Part shown: positions 6,894 through 15,275 of the stretch, in pieces | Layout of the letters: the number at the start of each line of letters is the position of its first letter | Position numbering within the stretch: position 1 is the first letter of the stretch | From: UCB2 sp964475735 | GTDB lineage: Bacteria; Chloroflexota; Dehalococcoidia; Tepidiformales; Tepidiformaceae | Length of the DNA stretch: 24,609 nucleotides | Direction of reading: 5' to 3' | Assembly (NCBI GenBank): GCA_964475735.1 | Contig: CAYYYI010000028.1 | Coordinates: forward strand, 1 to 24,609 | Made by a program: the position numbers and the translations under genes | The notes under the pieces: generated by a model | What the model was told of the DNA's origin: nothing | The model's input: the letters and a program-made list of their open reading frames with translations, nothing else | Database searches by the model: none

Positions 6894-7748
6894 TCAGCCC
6901 GAGAGCTGGCCGGTGGACCAGAACGGGATGCCGTTGGCGGCGTCCCAGGCTTTCGCCCAGTCGGGCTCGCGCCGCTCCAGGAACGCCGCCAGACCCTCCC
7001 GGAATTCGGGGCTGGCAAGCTGCAGGCGCTGGTTCGCCCATTCGTACTCAAGGTGCTGCTCGATAGTTGACGACATCGCGTGCTGCAGGTCACGGCGCGT
7101 ATAGGCGAGCGCCCCCGGGGGCTGAGCTGCAATCTTGCGGGCGAGCGCCATGGTTTCAGTGAGAAGCTGGTCGTGGGGCACGACCTTCGAAACCAGCCCC
7201 AACCGCAGCGCTTCCCGGGCGTCAATCATGCGGCCGGTGAAGGCCAGTTCAGCCGCGTGCTCAGGTCCCACCAGCCGGGGAAGAAACCACGAGACCCCCA
7301 TGTCCGGCGCCAGCCCCCTCGCGATGAACACCGTGCTGAATCGCGCCTCCTCGCTCGCGACCCGGATGTCCATGGTGAGCGCCAGCCCCAGGCCCCCGCC
7401 GACGGTGACGCCGTTGATGGCCGCGATCACTGGCTTCCCGCAGCGGTAGATGGTCAGGATGGTTCGGCCCGCGCCGCCCAGGTAGTCGATAGCCTCGGCC
7501 CGGCTGCCACCGGGGCCGGCGCCGGGGAAGGCTTCCACGGCCGGGTCCTTCAGGTCGGCGCCGGCGCACCAGGCCCGGCCTTCGCCCGTGACCACGAAGA
7601 CGCGCACCGAATCGTCCGCCTCGCCGCTGCGGATCGCCTCGTTCAGGGTGGCGATGAGCGTGCCGCCCATGGTGTTGAGGCGTTCCGGGCGGTTAAGGCG
7701 GATGAGGCGCACGCCATCGGTGGTGTCTTCGACGATGCAATCGGGCAT
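6894..7748 (-). CDS. Crotonase-fold enoyl-CoA hydratase/isomerase
   Basis: 284-residue crotonase superfamily enzyme of acyl-CoA metabolism. The start is ATG 7748, preceded by GGGAG. Oxyanion-hole segments are AWCAGADLKD and the GGGLGLAL of the second half-site. The first catalytic Glu of true hydratases (GGGxE) is Gly here. The second (QPE in the rat enzyme) is not present at STVFIARGL, whereas PDMG supplies an Asp as in PaaG-type isomerases. An isomerase or other crotonase reaction is therefore more likely than classical hydration. It is divergent from the histidine kinase gene, with a 210-base AT-richer region between. It may serve the same acyl-CoA pathways as the dehydrogenase at 869-2089 and the crotonase at 16165-17007, but no operon links them. 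Confidence 0.9.
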   Translation of the reverse strand: MPDCIVEDTTDGVRLIRLNRPERLNTMGGTLIATLNEAIRSGEADDSVRVFVVTGEGRAWCAGADLKDPAVEAFPGAGPGGSRAEAIDYLGGAGRTILTIYRCGKPVIAAINGVTVGGGLGLALTMDIRVASEEARFSTVFIARGLAPDMGVSWFLPRLVGPEHAAELAFTGRMIDAREALRLGLVSKVVPHDQLLTETMALARKIAAQPPGALAYTRRDLQHAMSSTIEQHLEYEWANQRLQLASPEFREGLAAFLERREPDWAKAWDAANGIPFWSTGQLSG

Positions 7749-7830
7749 GGGGACGCTCCCGGCGGTGGTTTGATGGGATTCTGGGACAGGCGGCGCGCCA
7801 GCGCCAGCAGAAGCATCAGATCGGACGAGT

Positions 7831-7846
7831 ATTTCATGTAATTTCA
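7831..7846. repeat. Direct repeat of ATTTCA, one helical turn apart
   Basis: ATTTCA occurs at 7831-7836 and 7841-7846, start to start 10 bases, in the divergent control region between the crotonase and histidine kinase genes. The same half-site appears as an inverted repeat in front of the SufR-like regulator (15947-15960). Confidence 0.35.
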
Positions 7847-7914
7847 GGTGACTATTCACGCATGAGATGTTTGTGTTATTCATCTTTACACGCTGACATC
7901 GAAGTCCGGTATTC

Positions 7915-7943
7915 CAGGTGGGGACCTGAAACCGGGCCCGGTT
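7915..7943 (+). promoter_or_regulatory. Tandem inverted repeats just before the histidine kinase ribosome site
   Basis: CAGGT-GGGG-ACCTG (7915-7928) is followed directly by the 14-base perfect palindrome AACCGGGCCCGGTT (7930-7943). The AAGGAG ribosome site begins 2 bases later, at 7945. Either a protein-binding site or leader hairpins that could hide the ribosome site would fit. Confidence 0.45.
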
Positions 7944-7958
7944 CAAGGAGATGAACGC

Positions 7959-9506
7959 GTGGACGGCGGCAGGGAAGGCACGGATATGGCCCGGACGGGA
8001 TCTATCCCGGTTGGCAGGGGTGGAGCGAGTGATGGGGGGCGTTGCCTGCGCGAAGCCGCCCCGGCCGCGGCGCGGTGGATCGCCATGTTCCGGCCGGAGC
8101 AGACGTGGATCGTGAGCTCGGCGGTGGCCGTTGCCACGGGGCTGGTTGTGCTCGCCGGGTGGTTCGCGGGCGTGGAGCGGGTGACCTACATCTTCGCCGG
8201 TGCGGTTTCGATGAAGGCGAACACGGCCGCCTCCATCATCCTGCTTGGGATTGGGCTGGCCCTGCTCGCTCCGCGGAACCCGGCGCGAGGCTGGCAGGCG
8301 GCCGGGCTGGCCTGCGCCGGGCTGGCGGCGGCCATCGGNNNNNNNNNNNNNNNNNNNNNNNNNNNNNNNNNNNNNNNNNNNNNNNNNNNNNNNNNNNNNN
8401 NNNNNNNNNNNNNNNNNNNNNNNNNNNNNNNNNNNNNNCAGATGGCCATCCACACGTCGCTCGCGGTGCTCCTCCTCAGCGGCGGTGTCGTCTCGGCGCG
8501 GCCCACGGGGATGATGGAAGCGCTCATGAGCCCCGGCCCTGGCGGGGTCGCGGCCCGGCGGCTGCTTCCGGCGGCCATCGGCCTGCCCCTGCTGGTGGGC
8601 TGGGTGCGCCTGCTGGGTGAGCGGCAGGATCTCTACAGCACGGAACAGGGACTGGCCCTGTTCGCGACCTCAAACATCGCCATCCTTGTCGCCCTCATAT
8701 GGCACACGGCGCGCTCGCTCAACGCCGCCGACGAGCGCCGCTCCGTCGCGGAGCAGGAGGTGCGCGCCCTCAATGAAGAGCTGGAAGAGCGGGTGAGCGA
8801 GCGCACGACCGAGCTTGAAGCGGCGAACCACGAGATGGAGGCGTTCTCCTACTCCATCTCCCATGACCTGCGCGCCCCCCTGCGCGCAATCGACGGCTTT
8901 TCGCGCATTCTCGAAGATGAGTACAGCGCCGAACTCGACGCTGAAGCCACGAGGCTGCTCGGGGTCGTCCGCTCAAGCGTTCGCCAGATGGGGCGCCTGG
9001 TGGACGACCTGCTTGAGTTCTCGCGCCTGAGCCGGCAGCCGGTGAGCCGCCGCCGGGTGAACCCCGCGCTCATCGCGGCCGAGGCGATCGAGGCCCTCGG
9101 CGTTCCGCCGGAGCGGCGCGAGCAGATTGTCATCGGCAACCTGCCAACCTGTTCCGCCGACGCGGCGCTGCTGAAGCAGGTCTTCGTCAACCTTATTTCG
9201 AACGCGCTGAAGTTTTCGGCCGGGTGCGAGCAGCCGCGCATCGAAGTCGGCTCAGAGGTTGTGGGCGGTCAGCCGGTCTGCTTCGTGCGCGATAACGGCG
9301 TGGGCTTCAACATGCGCTACGCAGACAAGCTCTTCGTGGTCTTCCAGCGGCTCCACCCTGCGGACCAGTACGAGGGAACCGGGGTGGGGCTGGCGATCGT
9401 ACAGCGCATTGTCGAGCGCCATGGCGGCAGCGTCTGGGCTGAGGGAAGGGTGAACCAGGGAGCCACGTTCTATTTCACCATGGAGGGGCCGAAGGCAGAG
9501 ATGTGA
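7959..9506 (+). CDS. Membrane sensor histidine kinase (phytochrome-like kinase core), interrupted by an assembly gap
   Basis: Sensor kinase of about 515 residues as drawn, with 34 unknown residues across the N gap. GTG 7959 follows AAGGAG (7945-7950) with 8-base spacing; ATG 7986 is an alternative. The N-terminal half has several membrane helices on both sides of the gap. The post-gap part (MAIHTSLAVLL, LLGERQDLYSTEQGLALFATSNI) resembles a multi-helix sensor module found in other kinases. A coiled linker (VRALNEELEERVSERTTELEAANHEMEAF) leads to the H-box SISHDLRAPLRAIDGF, N-box NLISNALKFS and G-box DNGVGFNMRYADKLF, then TGVGLAIVQRIVERHGG. It overlaps the following receiver gene, whose product is probably its target. 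All kinase residues are present. Confidence 0.9.
   Translation: MDGGREGTDMARTGSIPVGRGGASDGGRCLREAAPAAARWIAMFRPEQTWIVSSAVAVATGLVVLAGWFAGVERVTYIFAGAVSMKANTAASIILLGIGLALLAPRNPARGWQAAGLACAGLAAAIXXXXXXXXXXXXXXXXXXXXXXXXXXXXXXXXXXQMAIHTSLAVLLLSGGVVSARPTGMMEALMSPGPGGVAARRLLPAAIGLPLLVGWVRLLGERQDLYSTEQGLALFATSNIAILVALIWHTARSLNAADERRSVAEQEVRALNEELEERVSERTTELEAANHEMEAFSYSISHDLRAPLRAIDGFSRILEDEYSAELDAEATRLLGVVRSSVRQMGRLVDDLLEFSRLSRQPVSRRRVNPALIAAEAIEALGVPPERREQIVIGNLPTCSADAALLKQVFVNLISNALKFSAGCEQPRIEVGSEVVGGQPVCFVRDNGVGFNMRYADKLFVVFQRLHPADQYEGTGVGLAIVQRIVERHGGSVWAEGRVNQGATFYFTMEGPKAEM
8339..8438. other. Assembly gap (100 Ns)
   Basis: Exactly 100 Ns, the usual placeholder for a gap of unknown size, inside the membrane part of the histidine kinase. 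The reading frame happens to agree on both sides, which supports a true missing length that is close to 100 or differs from it by a multiple of three. Confidence 0.98.
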
Positions 9507-9508
9507 CG

Positions 9509-9955
9509 ATGGACGACCCGGTCGAGTTCCTGCTGATTGAGGACAACCCGCACGACGTGGAGCTCACGCTGCGCACGCTGGCCAGCCACAACCTGGCCAA
9601 CCACGTGAAGGTCATCCGCGATGGCGCAGAGGCGCTGGAGTACCTGTTCGGTACGGATCGTTACGAGGGCCGGAACGTCTTCGACACGCTGAAGGTGGTA
9701 TTGCTGGACCTGAAGCTGCCGCTCGTGGACGGCATCGAGGTGCTCACGCAGATGAAGGGGGACGAACGCACCCGGCATATCCCGGTCGTCGTGCTCACCT
9801 CGTCACGCCAGGACCGCGATATCGTCGAAAGCTACAGGCTGGGCGTGAACAGCTACATCGTGAAGCCGGTCGACTTTAGCCAGTTCGTGGAGGCGGTGCG
9901 CCAGCTCGGGCTTTACTGGCTGCTGCTGAACCAGCCGCCAACGAATGGGACGTAG
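9509..9955 (+). CDS. Rcp1-like single-domain response regulator
   Basis: 148-residue stand-alone receiver of the Rcp1/CheY-like type that commonly partners phytochrome-style kinases. ATG 9509 is chosen; GTG 9503, which overlaps the kinase stop codon, is also possible. Active-site residues are intact: the acidic pair in LLIEDNPHD, the phospho-acceptor Asp in VVLLDLKLPLVDG, the Thr in VVVLTSS and the Lys in SYIVKPVDF. The ending GLYWLLLNQPP is typical of the group. There is no output domain, so it probably relays phosphate to the neighbouring hybrid kinase or acts by protein contact. Overlap with the kinase gene implies translational coupling. Confidence 0.93.
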   Translation: MDDPVEFLLIEDNPHDVELTLRTLASHNLANHVKVIRDGAEALEYLFGTDRYEGRNVFDTLKVVLLDLKLPLVDGIEVLTQMKGDERTRHIPVVVLTSSRQDRDIVESYRLGVNSYIVKPVDFSQFVEAVRQLGLYWLLLNQPPTNGT

Positions 9956-9965
9956 GGAGCCAGAC

Positions 9966-11897
9966 TTGGCCGAGAAGAAACCGCTGCGCGCGCTCATCAT
10001 TGAAGACCGGCCCGAAGATGCCGAGCTCCTGCTCCGCGAGCTGCGGCGCGGGGGCTACGACCCGGAGGCCCGGGTAGTGTCGAACGAAGAGGAGTACATC
10101 GCCAACCTTGATGCGAGCCTGGACATCATCCTTTCGGATTTCAACCTTCCCACGTTCGACGCTGTGCGGGCGCTGCGCATTCTCAAGCGGCGCAGGCTCG
10201 ATGTGCCGCTGATCGTAGTCACCGGCATCCTCAGCGACGAGGCGGCGGTCGGCTGCATCAAGCAGGGGGCGTTCGACTACCTGCTCAAAGACAGGCTGGC
10301 GCGGTTGGGCCAGGCCGTCGCGCACGCCCTGGATGAGCGCAAGCTGGCAGCCGCAAAGCGTGCCGCTGAGGAAGAGGCCGAGCTCCACAAGGCGCGGCTG
10401 GAGGCGGTCTTCAGCCGCACGCGGGACGTGCTCCTCCTGTTCGATGACGAGGGGCGGGTGGTCGACGCGAACCCGGCTGCGTGCGCCGGCGCCGGGCGGA
10501 CGCGCGATGACCTGGTGGGTACGCCGGTATGGGAACTCACGCTGACCGGGCGGGGGACGGAGATCCGTGATCTCTGGGACGTGTTCCTGTCTGCGGGCAG
10601 TCTCGAAGGCGAGCGCGAGACGCGCACGCCTGAGGGCGAGCCACGTGAGATAGAGTTCCTGGCCGTGGCGAACATCGTCCCCGGGGTGCACATGGCCGTA
10701 GTTCGCGATGTGACTGCGAAGAAGAAGACCGAGCGGGCGTTGCTCCAGAGCCAGAAGCTCGAAAGCCTGGGCGTGATGGCCGCGGGCATCGCGCACGACT
10801 TCAACAACCTGCTCGTCGCCGTGTTGGGGAACGCGGACCTGGCGCTTATCGACCTCTCGCCCGAGTCACCGGCGCGGGAGTCGATCGACCAGGTGAAGGT
10901 GGCTGCGCGGCGCGCGGCCGACCTCGCCCGGCAGATGCTGGCGCTTTCGGGGCGAGGGACGGTTTCGGTGCAGCCCATCGACCTGAACACGATGGTGGAA
11001 GAGATGACGCAGGTGCTTAAGGCGTCGATTTCGCGGACCGCGGTGCTGAAGTTCAACCTCGCGCCTGAGATGCCGTCATTCGAGGCCGATGCGACCCAGG
11101 TGAGGCAGATCATCGTCAACCTGGTGGTCAACGCGTCGGATGCCATCGGGACGAAGAGCGGGGTCATATCGATGACGACGGGTGTCATGCGGGCGACTGA
11201 GGAGTACCTCGCCGGGGCGCTCAAGGGCCCGAACGCCAAACCGGGGGACTACGCCTTCCTGGAGGTTTCGGACACCGGCGCGGGGATGGACGAAGCCACG
11301 CGCTTGCGGGTATTCGACCCATTCTTTACGACGAAGTTCTCGGGGCGTGGGCTGGGGCTCGCAGCGGTGCTGAGCGTAGTGCGCGCGCATGAGGGCGCGG
11401 TGCGGGTCTACAGCGAACCGGGGCGCGGCACGACGTTCAAGGTCTTGCTGCCGCTGACCCCGAGCGGGACGGCGACGACGCCCGAGGGTGGAGTTGTTCC
11501 CGCGAACTGGCGCGGCGCGGGGAAGGCGCTGGTGGCCGACGACGAGGAGACGGTGTTGGCGCTAACGGCGCGGGCGCTCGAGGCGATGGGCTTCGCGTCC
11601 GAACTGGCCGCCGACGGGCGCGAGGCGGTGGAAAAGTTCCGGCAGGACCCGGCCGCCTATTCGCTGGTGCTGCTCGATATGACCATGCCCGGGATGGGTG
11701 GGAGCGAGGCTTTCAGTGAGATCCGGCGAATCCGGCCCGATGCGGTGGTCCTGCTGATGAGCGGCTACAACGAAGAAGAGACCACGGTGCAGCTGGCGGG
11801 CAAGCGGCTTTCGGGGTTCATCCAGAAGCCGTTCGAACTTTCGAAGCTGCGCGAGACGGTTTGGCGGGCGACGTCGGGCGGGCCGATGGTGCGCTAG
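9966..11897 (+). CDS. Hybrid histidine kinase: receiver - PAS - HisKA/HATPase - receiver
   Basis: 643-residue cytoplasmic hybrid kinase with no membrane segments. TTG 9966 has GGGAG about 7 bases upstream. ATG 9945 (7 codons earlier, overlapping the previous gene, no ribosome site) is the alternative. Domains: receiver 1 (about 1-120; IIEDRPEDAELLL, phospho-Asp in LSDFNLP, VVTG, LLKDR), PAS (about 135-255; AVFSRTRDVLLLFDDEGRVVDANPAACA), HisKA (H-box GIAHDFNNLL) and HATPase (NLVVNASDAI, DTGAGMD, FDPFFTTKFSGRGLGL). The C-terminal receiver is about 515-640 (LVADDEE, LVLLDMTMPGMGG, LLMSGYNE, FIQKPF). All catalytic residues are present. A receiver at each end of a kinase suggests a phosphorelay in which the first receiver accepts input from the upstream kinase. 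It is the third gene of the cluster. Confidence 0.92.
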   Translation: MAEKKPLRALIIEDRPEDAELLLRELRRGGYDPEARVVSNEEEYIANLDASLDIILSDFNLPTFDAVRALRILKRRRLDVPLIVVTGILSDEAAVGCIKQGAFDYLLKDRLARLGQAVAHALDERKLAAAKRAAEEEAELHKARLEAVFSRTRDVLLLFDDEGRVVDANPAACAGAGRTRDDLVGTPVWELTLTGRGTEIRDLWDVFLSAGSLEGERETRTPEGEPREIEFLAVANIVPGVHMAVVRDVTAKKKTERALLQSQKLESLGVMAAGIAHDFNNLLVAVLGNADLALIDLSPESPARESIDQVKVAARRAADLARQMLALSGRGTVSVQPIDLNTMVEEMTQVLKASISRTAVLKFNLAPEMPSFEADATQVRQIIVNLVVNASDAIGTKSGVISMTTGVMRATEEYLAGALKGPNAKPGDYAFLEVSDTGAGMDEATRLRVFDPFFTTKFSGRGLGLAAVLSVVRAHEGAVRVYSEPGRGTTFKVLLPLTPSGTATTPEGGVVPANWRGAGKALVADDEETVLALTARALEAMGFASELAADGREAVEKFRQDPAAYSLVLLDMTMPGMGGSEAFSEIRRIRPDAVVLLMSGYNEEETTVQLAGKRLSGFIQKPFELSKLRETVWRATSGGPMVR

Positions 11898-11908
11898 GCG
11901 AGGGCGCG

Positions 11909-11914
11909 TATACT
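11909..11914 (+). promoter_or_regulatory. -10-like TATACT just before the ABC operon start
   Basis: TATACT ends 8 bases before GTG 11923, with no ribosome site between. This suggests that the amino-acid ABC operon has its own promoter and a leaderless or near-leaderless first gene. No clear -35 element is seen. Confidence 0.45.
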
Positions 11915-11922
11915 CATGCCCC

Positions 11923-12672
<750 letters not shown>

Positions 12673-12751
12673 AGGGGAGCAAGCGGGCGCGCTGGCCGGG
12701 CCAAGTGACCGGCGCGCAGGGACAAAAAGGCGGCCACGCCGCCGCCAGCCA

Positions 12752-12779
12752 CCGGGGGACACAGGGACTGCGCCCCCGG
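12752..12779 (+). promoter_or_regulatory. Hairpin upstream of the binding-protein gene
   Basis: CCGGGGG (12752-12758) pairs with CCCCCGG (12773-12779). The loop holds a further CAG/CTG pairing. It lies in the 130-base gap between the ATPase and binding-protein genes, 24 bases before the GTG start. It may protect or modulate the downstream mRNA. Confidence 0.45.
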
Positions 12780-12802
12780 GCACTATTCCGAGGAGGGAAA
12801 CA

Positions 12803-13696
12803 GTGAAACCAACCAGGACCCACCTTCTGTACCTGCTGATGGCGTTCGCCGCCATCGGCGCGCTCTTCGCCGCCGCCTGCGGCGACGATGACGACGATGA
12901 CGACGGCGGCAAGGCCGAGGCGACTGCCTTCCCGGCCGATTCGACCATGGCCAAGATCGTGGCGAACGGGAAGCTCGTCGTTGGCACCAAGTACGACCAG
13001 CCCGGCTTCGGCCTGAAGGACCCGGCCACCGGCAAGATCGACGGCTTCGACGTCGCCATCGCCAGGGAGATCGGGAAGGCGCTCGGCCTGAAGGAAGACC
13101 AGATCACCTTCGAGGAGGCGGTTTCCAAGAACCGCATCCCCTATCTGCAGGAAGACAAGGTCGACCTCGTCGTCGCCACCTTCACCATCAACGAGGAACG
13201 GAAGCAGCAGATCGAGTTCTCGAAGCCGTACTACGTGGCCGGGCAATCGATCCTCGTGAAGAAGGACAACACCACGATCAAGGGCCCGGATGACCTGGCC
13301 GGCAAGAAGGTCTGCACCGTCCAGGGCTCGACGCCTGCCCAGACGCTGCAGGAGAAGTACCCGAAGGCCGAACTGCTCCTGCTCGACGTCTACTCCGCCT
13401 GCGTGTCCGCCATGAAGGACGGCCGCGTGGAGGCGGTGTCGACTGACAACGTCATCCTGCTCGGGTTCGCCGCCGCCGATTCGAACGTGAAGCTCGTGGG
13501 CGGTCTCTTCACCGTCGAGCCTTACGGCATCGGCATGAAGCAGGGCAAGAAGGACATGCAGGCCTTCGTCGATAGCGTCCTCGATCGCATGTTCAAGGAC
13601 GGCACCTGGGACAAGCTGTACGACCAGTACCTGGGCAAGTTCGAAGGCATGCCCGCGGCCAAGACGGCGCGCGAAAGCCTGCCGCCCACCAACTAG
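12803..13696 (+). CDS. Amino-acid ABC transporter substrate-binding lipoprotein (glutamate/polar type)
   Basis: 297-residue extracytoplasmic solute-binding protein, family 3. GTG 12803 follows AGGAGGGA at good spacing. The N-terminus is a lipoprotein signal: basic MKPTRTH, hydrophobic core, lipobox LFAAAC with the lipidated Cys26. A run of seven Asp (28-34) comes next, an acidic spacer between the membrane anchor and the folded domain. The mature domain shows GKLVVGTKYDQPGFG, DGFDVAIAREIGKALGL, a substrate segment RIPYLQEDKVDLVVATFTI, FSKPYYVAGQSILV and DLAGKKVCTVQGSTPAQTL, all typical of glutamate/glutamine-binding proteins. It probably delivers a polar amino acid to the two permeases downstream. 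Ligand identity is inferred from family and operon order. Confidence 0.94.
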   Translation: MKPTRTHLLYLLMAFAAIGALFAAACGDDDDDDDGGKAEATAFPADSTMAKIVANGKLVVGTKYDQPGFGLKDPATGKIDGFDVAIAREIGKALGLKEDQITFEEAVSKNRIPYLQEDKVDLVVATFTINEERKQQIEFSKPYYVAGQSILVKKDNTTIKGPDDLAGKKVCTVQGSTPAQTLQEKYPKAELLLLDVYSACVSAMKDGRVEAVSTDNVILLGFAAADSNVKLVGGLFTVEPYGIGMKQGKKDMQAFVDSVLDRMFKDGTWDKLYDQYLGKFEGMPAAKTARESLPPTN

Positions 13697-13727
13697 CCCG
13701 CGAACGTGGCCGAAGCGCCGCGTGATT

Positions 13728-13767
13728 GCGCCGTCACGGGTGAGGATCGCCTCGCCCGTGACGGCGC
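13728..13767 (+). promoter_or_regulatory. Strong intercistronic hairpin between binding-protein and permease genes
   Basis: GCGCCGTCACGGG (13728-13740) pairs perfectly with CCCGTGACGGCGC (13755-13767). Inside, a T-G wobble and GAGG/CCTC extend it around an ATCG loop, about 18 bp in all. There is no T-tract. This fits a partial terminator or 3'-end stabiliser that keeps binding-protein mRNA more abundant than permease mRNA. Confidence 0.75.
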
Positions 13768-13785
13768 GCGCCCCGGCGGTGGCCC

Positions 13786-14487
13786 GTGATCAGCTTCGTC
13801 TTCGAAGTCATCGACCAGATCCGGCTGCACTACCCGGAGCTGCTGCGCGGATACCGGATGACAATCGCGCTCACGGTGCTGTCGTTCGCCATGGCGCTGG
13901 GGCTTGGCGCGGTGGCGTCGCTGATGCGCACTTCGGAATCCCGCCTCCTGCGCTTTGTCTCTGGCGCGTATGTGGAGGTGTTCCGGAACACGCCTCTGCT
14001 GGTGCAGCTCTACTTCTTCTTCTTTGCCCTTCCCAAGCTGCCCCGGTTCGACCTGCCGATCTACGGCGAGGTGACATGGCTGCTTTCGCCGTTCCAGGCG
14101 GGGCTCATGGGGCTCACGCTCTACACGGGCGCCTACACCACCGAGGCGCTGCGGAGCGGCCTGCTCGCCATCGACAGGGGGCAGTCCGAGGCGGCGCGCT
14201 CGCTGGGGCTGAGTTACATGCAGACGCGCGTCTACGTGATCATCCCCCAGGCGTTCCGGGTGGCGGTGCCGCTGCTCACCAGCATCTTCAGCGCCCTCTT
14301 CCGCAATAGCGCGCTCGTTTCCGTAATCGGCGTGACGGAGCTGCTGCAGGCGGCGGACAACATCCAGCAGCAGAACTTCAAGACATTCGAGCTCTTTGCG
14401 GTGGCGGGCGTGCTCTATCTCTCGCTCACCCTGCCGCTGGCGTGGGCTTCTTCGCGGCTGGAACGGCGCGTGGCGGTGGCAGCCTGA
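13786..14487 (+). CDS. Polar amino-acid ABC transporter permease (first)
   Basis: 233-residue permease of the His/Glu/Gln/Arg/opine family. GTG 13786 gives the expected N-terminus, although the ribosome site is weak. Hydrophobic helices occur throughout. The family motif VEVFRNTPLLVQLYFFFFALP and the coupling (EAA) loop EAARSLGLSYMQTRVYVIIPQAFRVAVP are present, with RNSALVSVIGVTELLQAA near the end. It overlaps the next permease gene by one base (TGATG), indicating coupled translation. It follows the strong hairpin at 13728-13767. Confidence 0.93.
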   Translation: MISFVFEVIDQIRLHYPELLRGYRMTIALTVLSFAMALGLGAVASLMRTSESRLLRFVSGAYVEVFRNTPLLVQLYFFFFALPKLPRFDLPIYGEVTWLLSPFQAGLMGLTLYTGAYTTEALRSGLLAIDRGQSEAARSLGLSYMQTRVYVIIPQAFRVAVPLLTSIFSALFRNSALVSVIGVTELLQAADNIQQQNFKTFELFAVAGVLYLSLTLPLAWASSRLERRVAVAA

Positions 14488-15257
14488 TGGAAGCGCTCTG
14501 GAACCACTTCATCGACGTGCTGCCCGGCAACTGGGAGGTCTTCCGCCAGTGGCCCTACTGGCGCTTCCTGCTCTTCGGGCTGTGGCTGGCGGTGCGCATA
14601 GCCCTCATCAGCATCGCCGTCAGCCTGGCGGTGGGGACGATAATGGCCGTAGCCCGGCTCGCGCCCCTGCGAATCGCGCGCTGGACCGCCACGTCGTACG
14701 TGGAGACCTTCCGGGCCACGCCCTTGCTTCTGCTGCTGTTCTTCGTGTTCTTCGGCGGCGGGCGCGTTGAGGCCGGCTGGCTGCTGAACCTCCCGGGAGG
14801 CCGCTCGATTGTCGACGACGCGGGGCACATCGAAGCGGTGCCGGCGGCCGTGATTGCGTTATCCCTTTATAACAGCGCCGTGGTGGCGGAGATCATGCGG
14901 GCGGGCATCCTCTCGATTTCGAAGGGCATCATTGAAGCGAGCCGCGCCCTGGGGCTGAGCTACCTGCAGTCGATGCGCTACGTGGCCATCCCAATCGCCT
15001 TCCGGCGCATGGCGCCGGGGCTGGTGAGCCAGCTCATCACCCTGTTCAAGGACACTTCGCTCGCGAGCGTCATCGGCATCGAAGAGCTCATCCGGCGCGG
15101 GCGGCTCATCTACGAAACGCCCACCAACAGCAACGCCATCGAAGTGCTGACGCTCGTCGCGCTCATGTACTTCATCCCTTGCTATGCCCTTTCGCTCGTG
15201 GCGCAGCGGCTCGAGTCGGGGCCATCGGGGCGCGCGGCGCGCCAGGCTGCGCTCTGA
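14487..15257 (+). CDS. Polar amino-acid ABC transporter permease (second)
   Basis: 256-residue permease of the same family as its upstream neighbour and the second half of the membrane channel. The start ATG 14487 overlaps the previous stop as TGATG. Motifs: VETFRATPLLLLLFFVFF in the core, EASRALGLSYLQSMRYVAIPIAFRRMAPG as the ATPase-coupling loop, and KDTSLASVIGIEELIRRG near the end. About 30 residues between the two motifs (GGRSIVDDAGHIEAVP) are a periplasmic insertion of the kind seen in the second permease of such pairs. The gene is convergent with the SufR-like regulator; only 18 bases separate them. Confidence 0.93.
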   Translation: MEALWNHFIDVLPGNWEVFRQWPYWRFLLFGLWLAVRIALISIAVSLAVGTIMAVARLAPLRIARWTATSYVETFRATPLLLLLFFVFFGGGRVEAGWLLNLPGGRSIVDDAGHIEAVPAAVIALSLYNSAVVAEIMRAGILSISKGIIEASRALGLSYLQSMRYVAIPIAFRRMAPGLVSQLITLFKDTSLASVIGIEELIRRGRLIYETPTNSNAIEVLTLVALMYFIPCYALSLVAQRLESGPSGRAARQAAL

Positions 15258-15275
15258 CGAAGACCGGGCGCGGGG

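Noticed and set aside
7749..8453. N-terminal extension of the crotonase through the assembly gap
   Set aside because: The extension runs antisense to the kinase and across Ns; ATG 7748 has a ribosome site and the proper family start.
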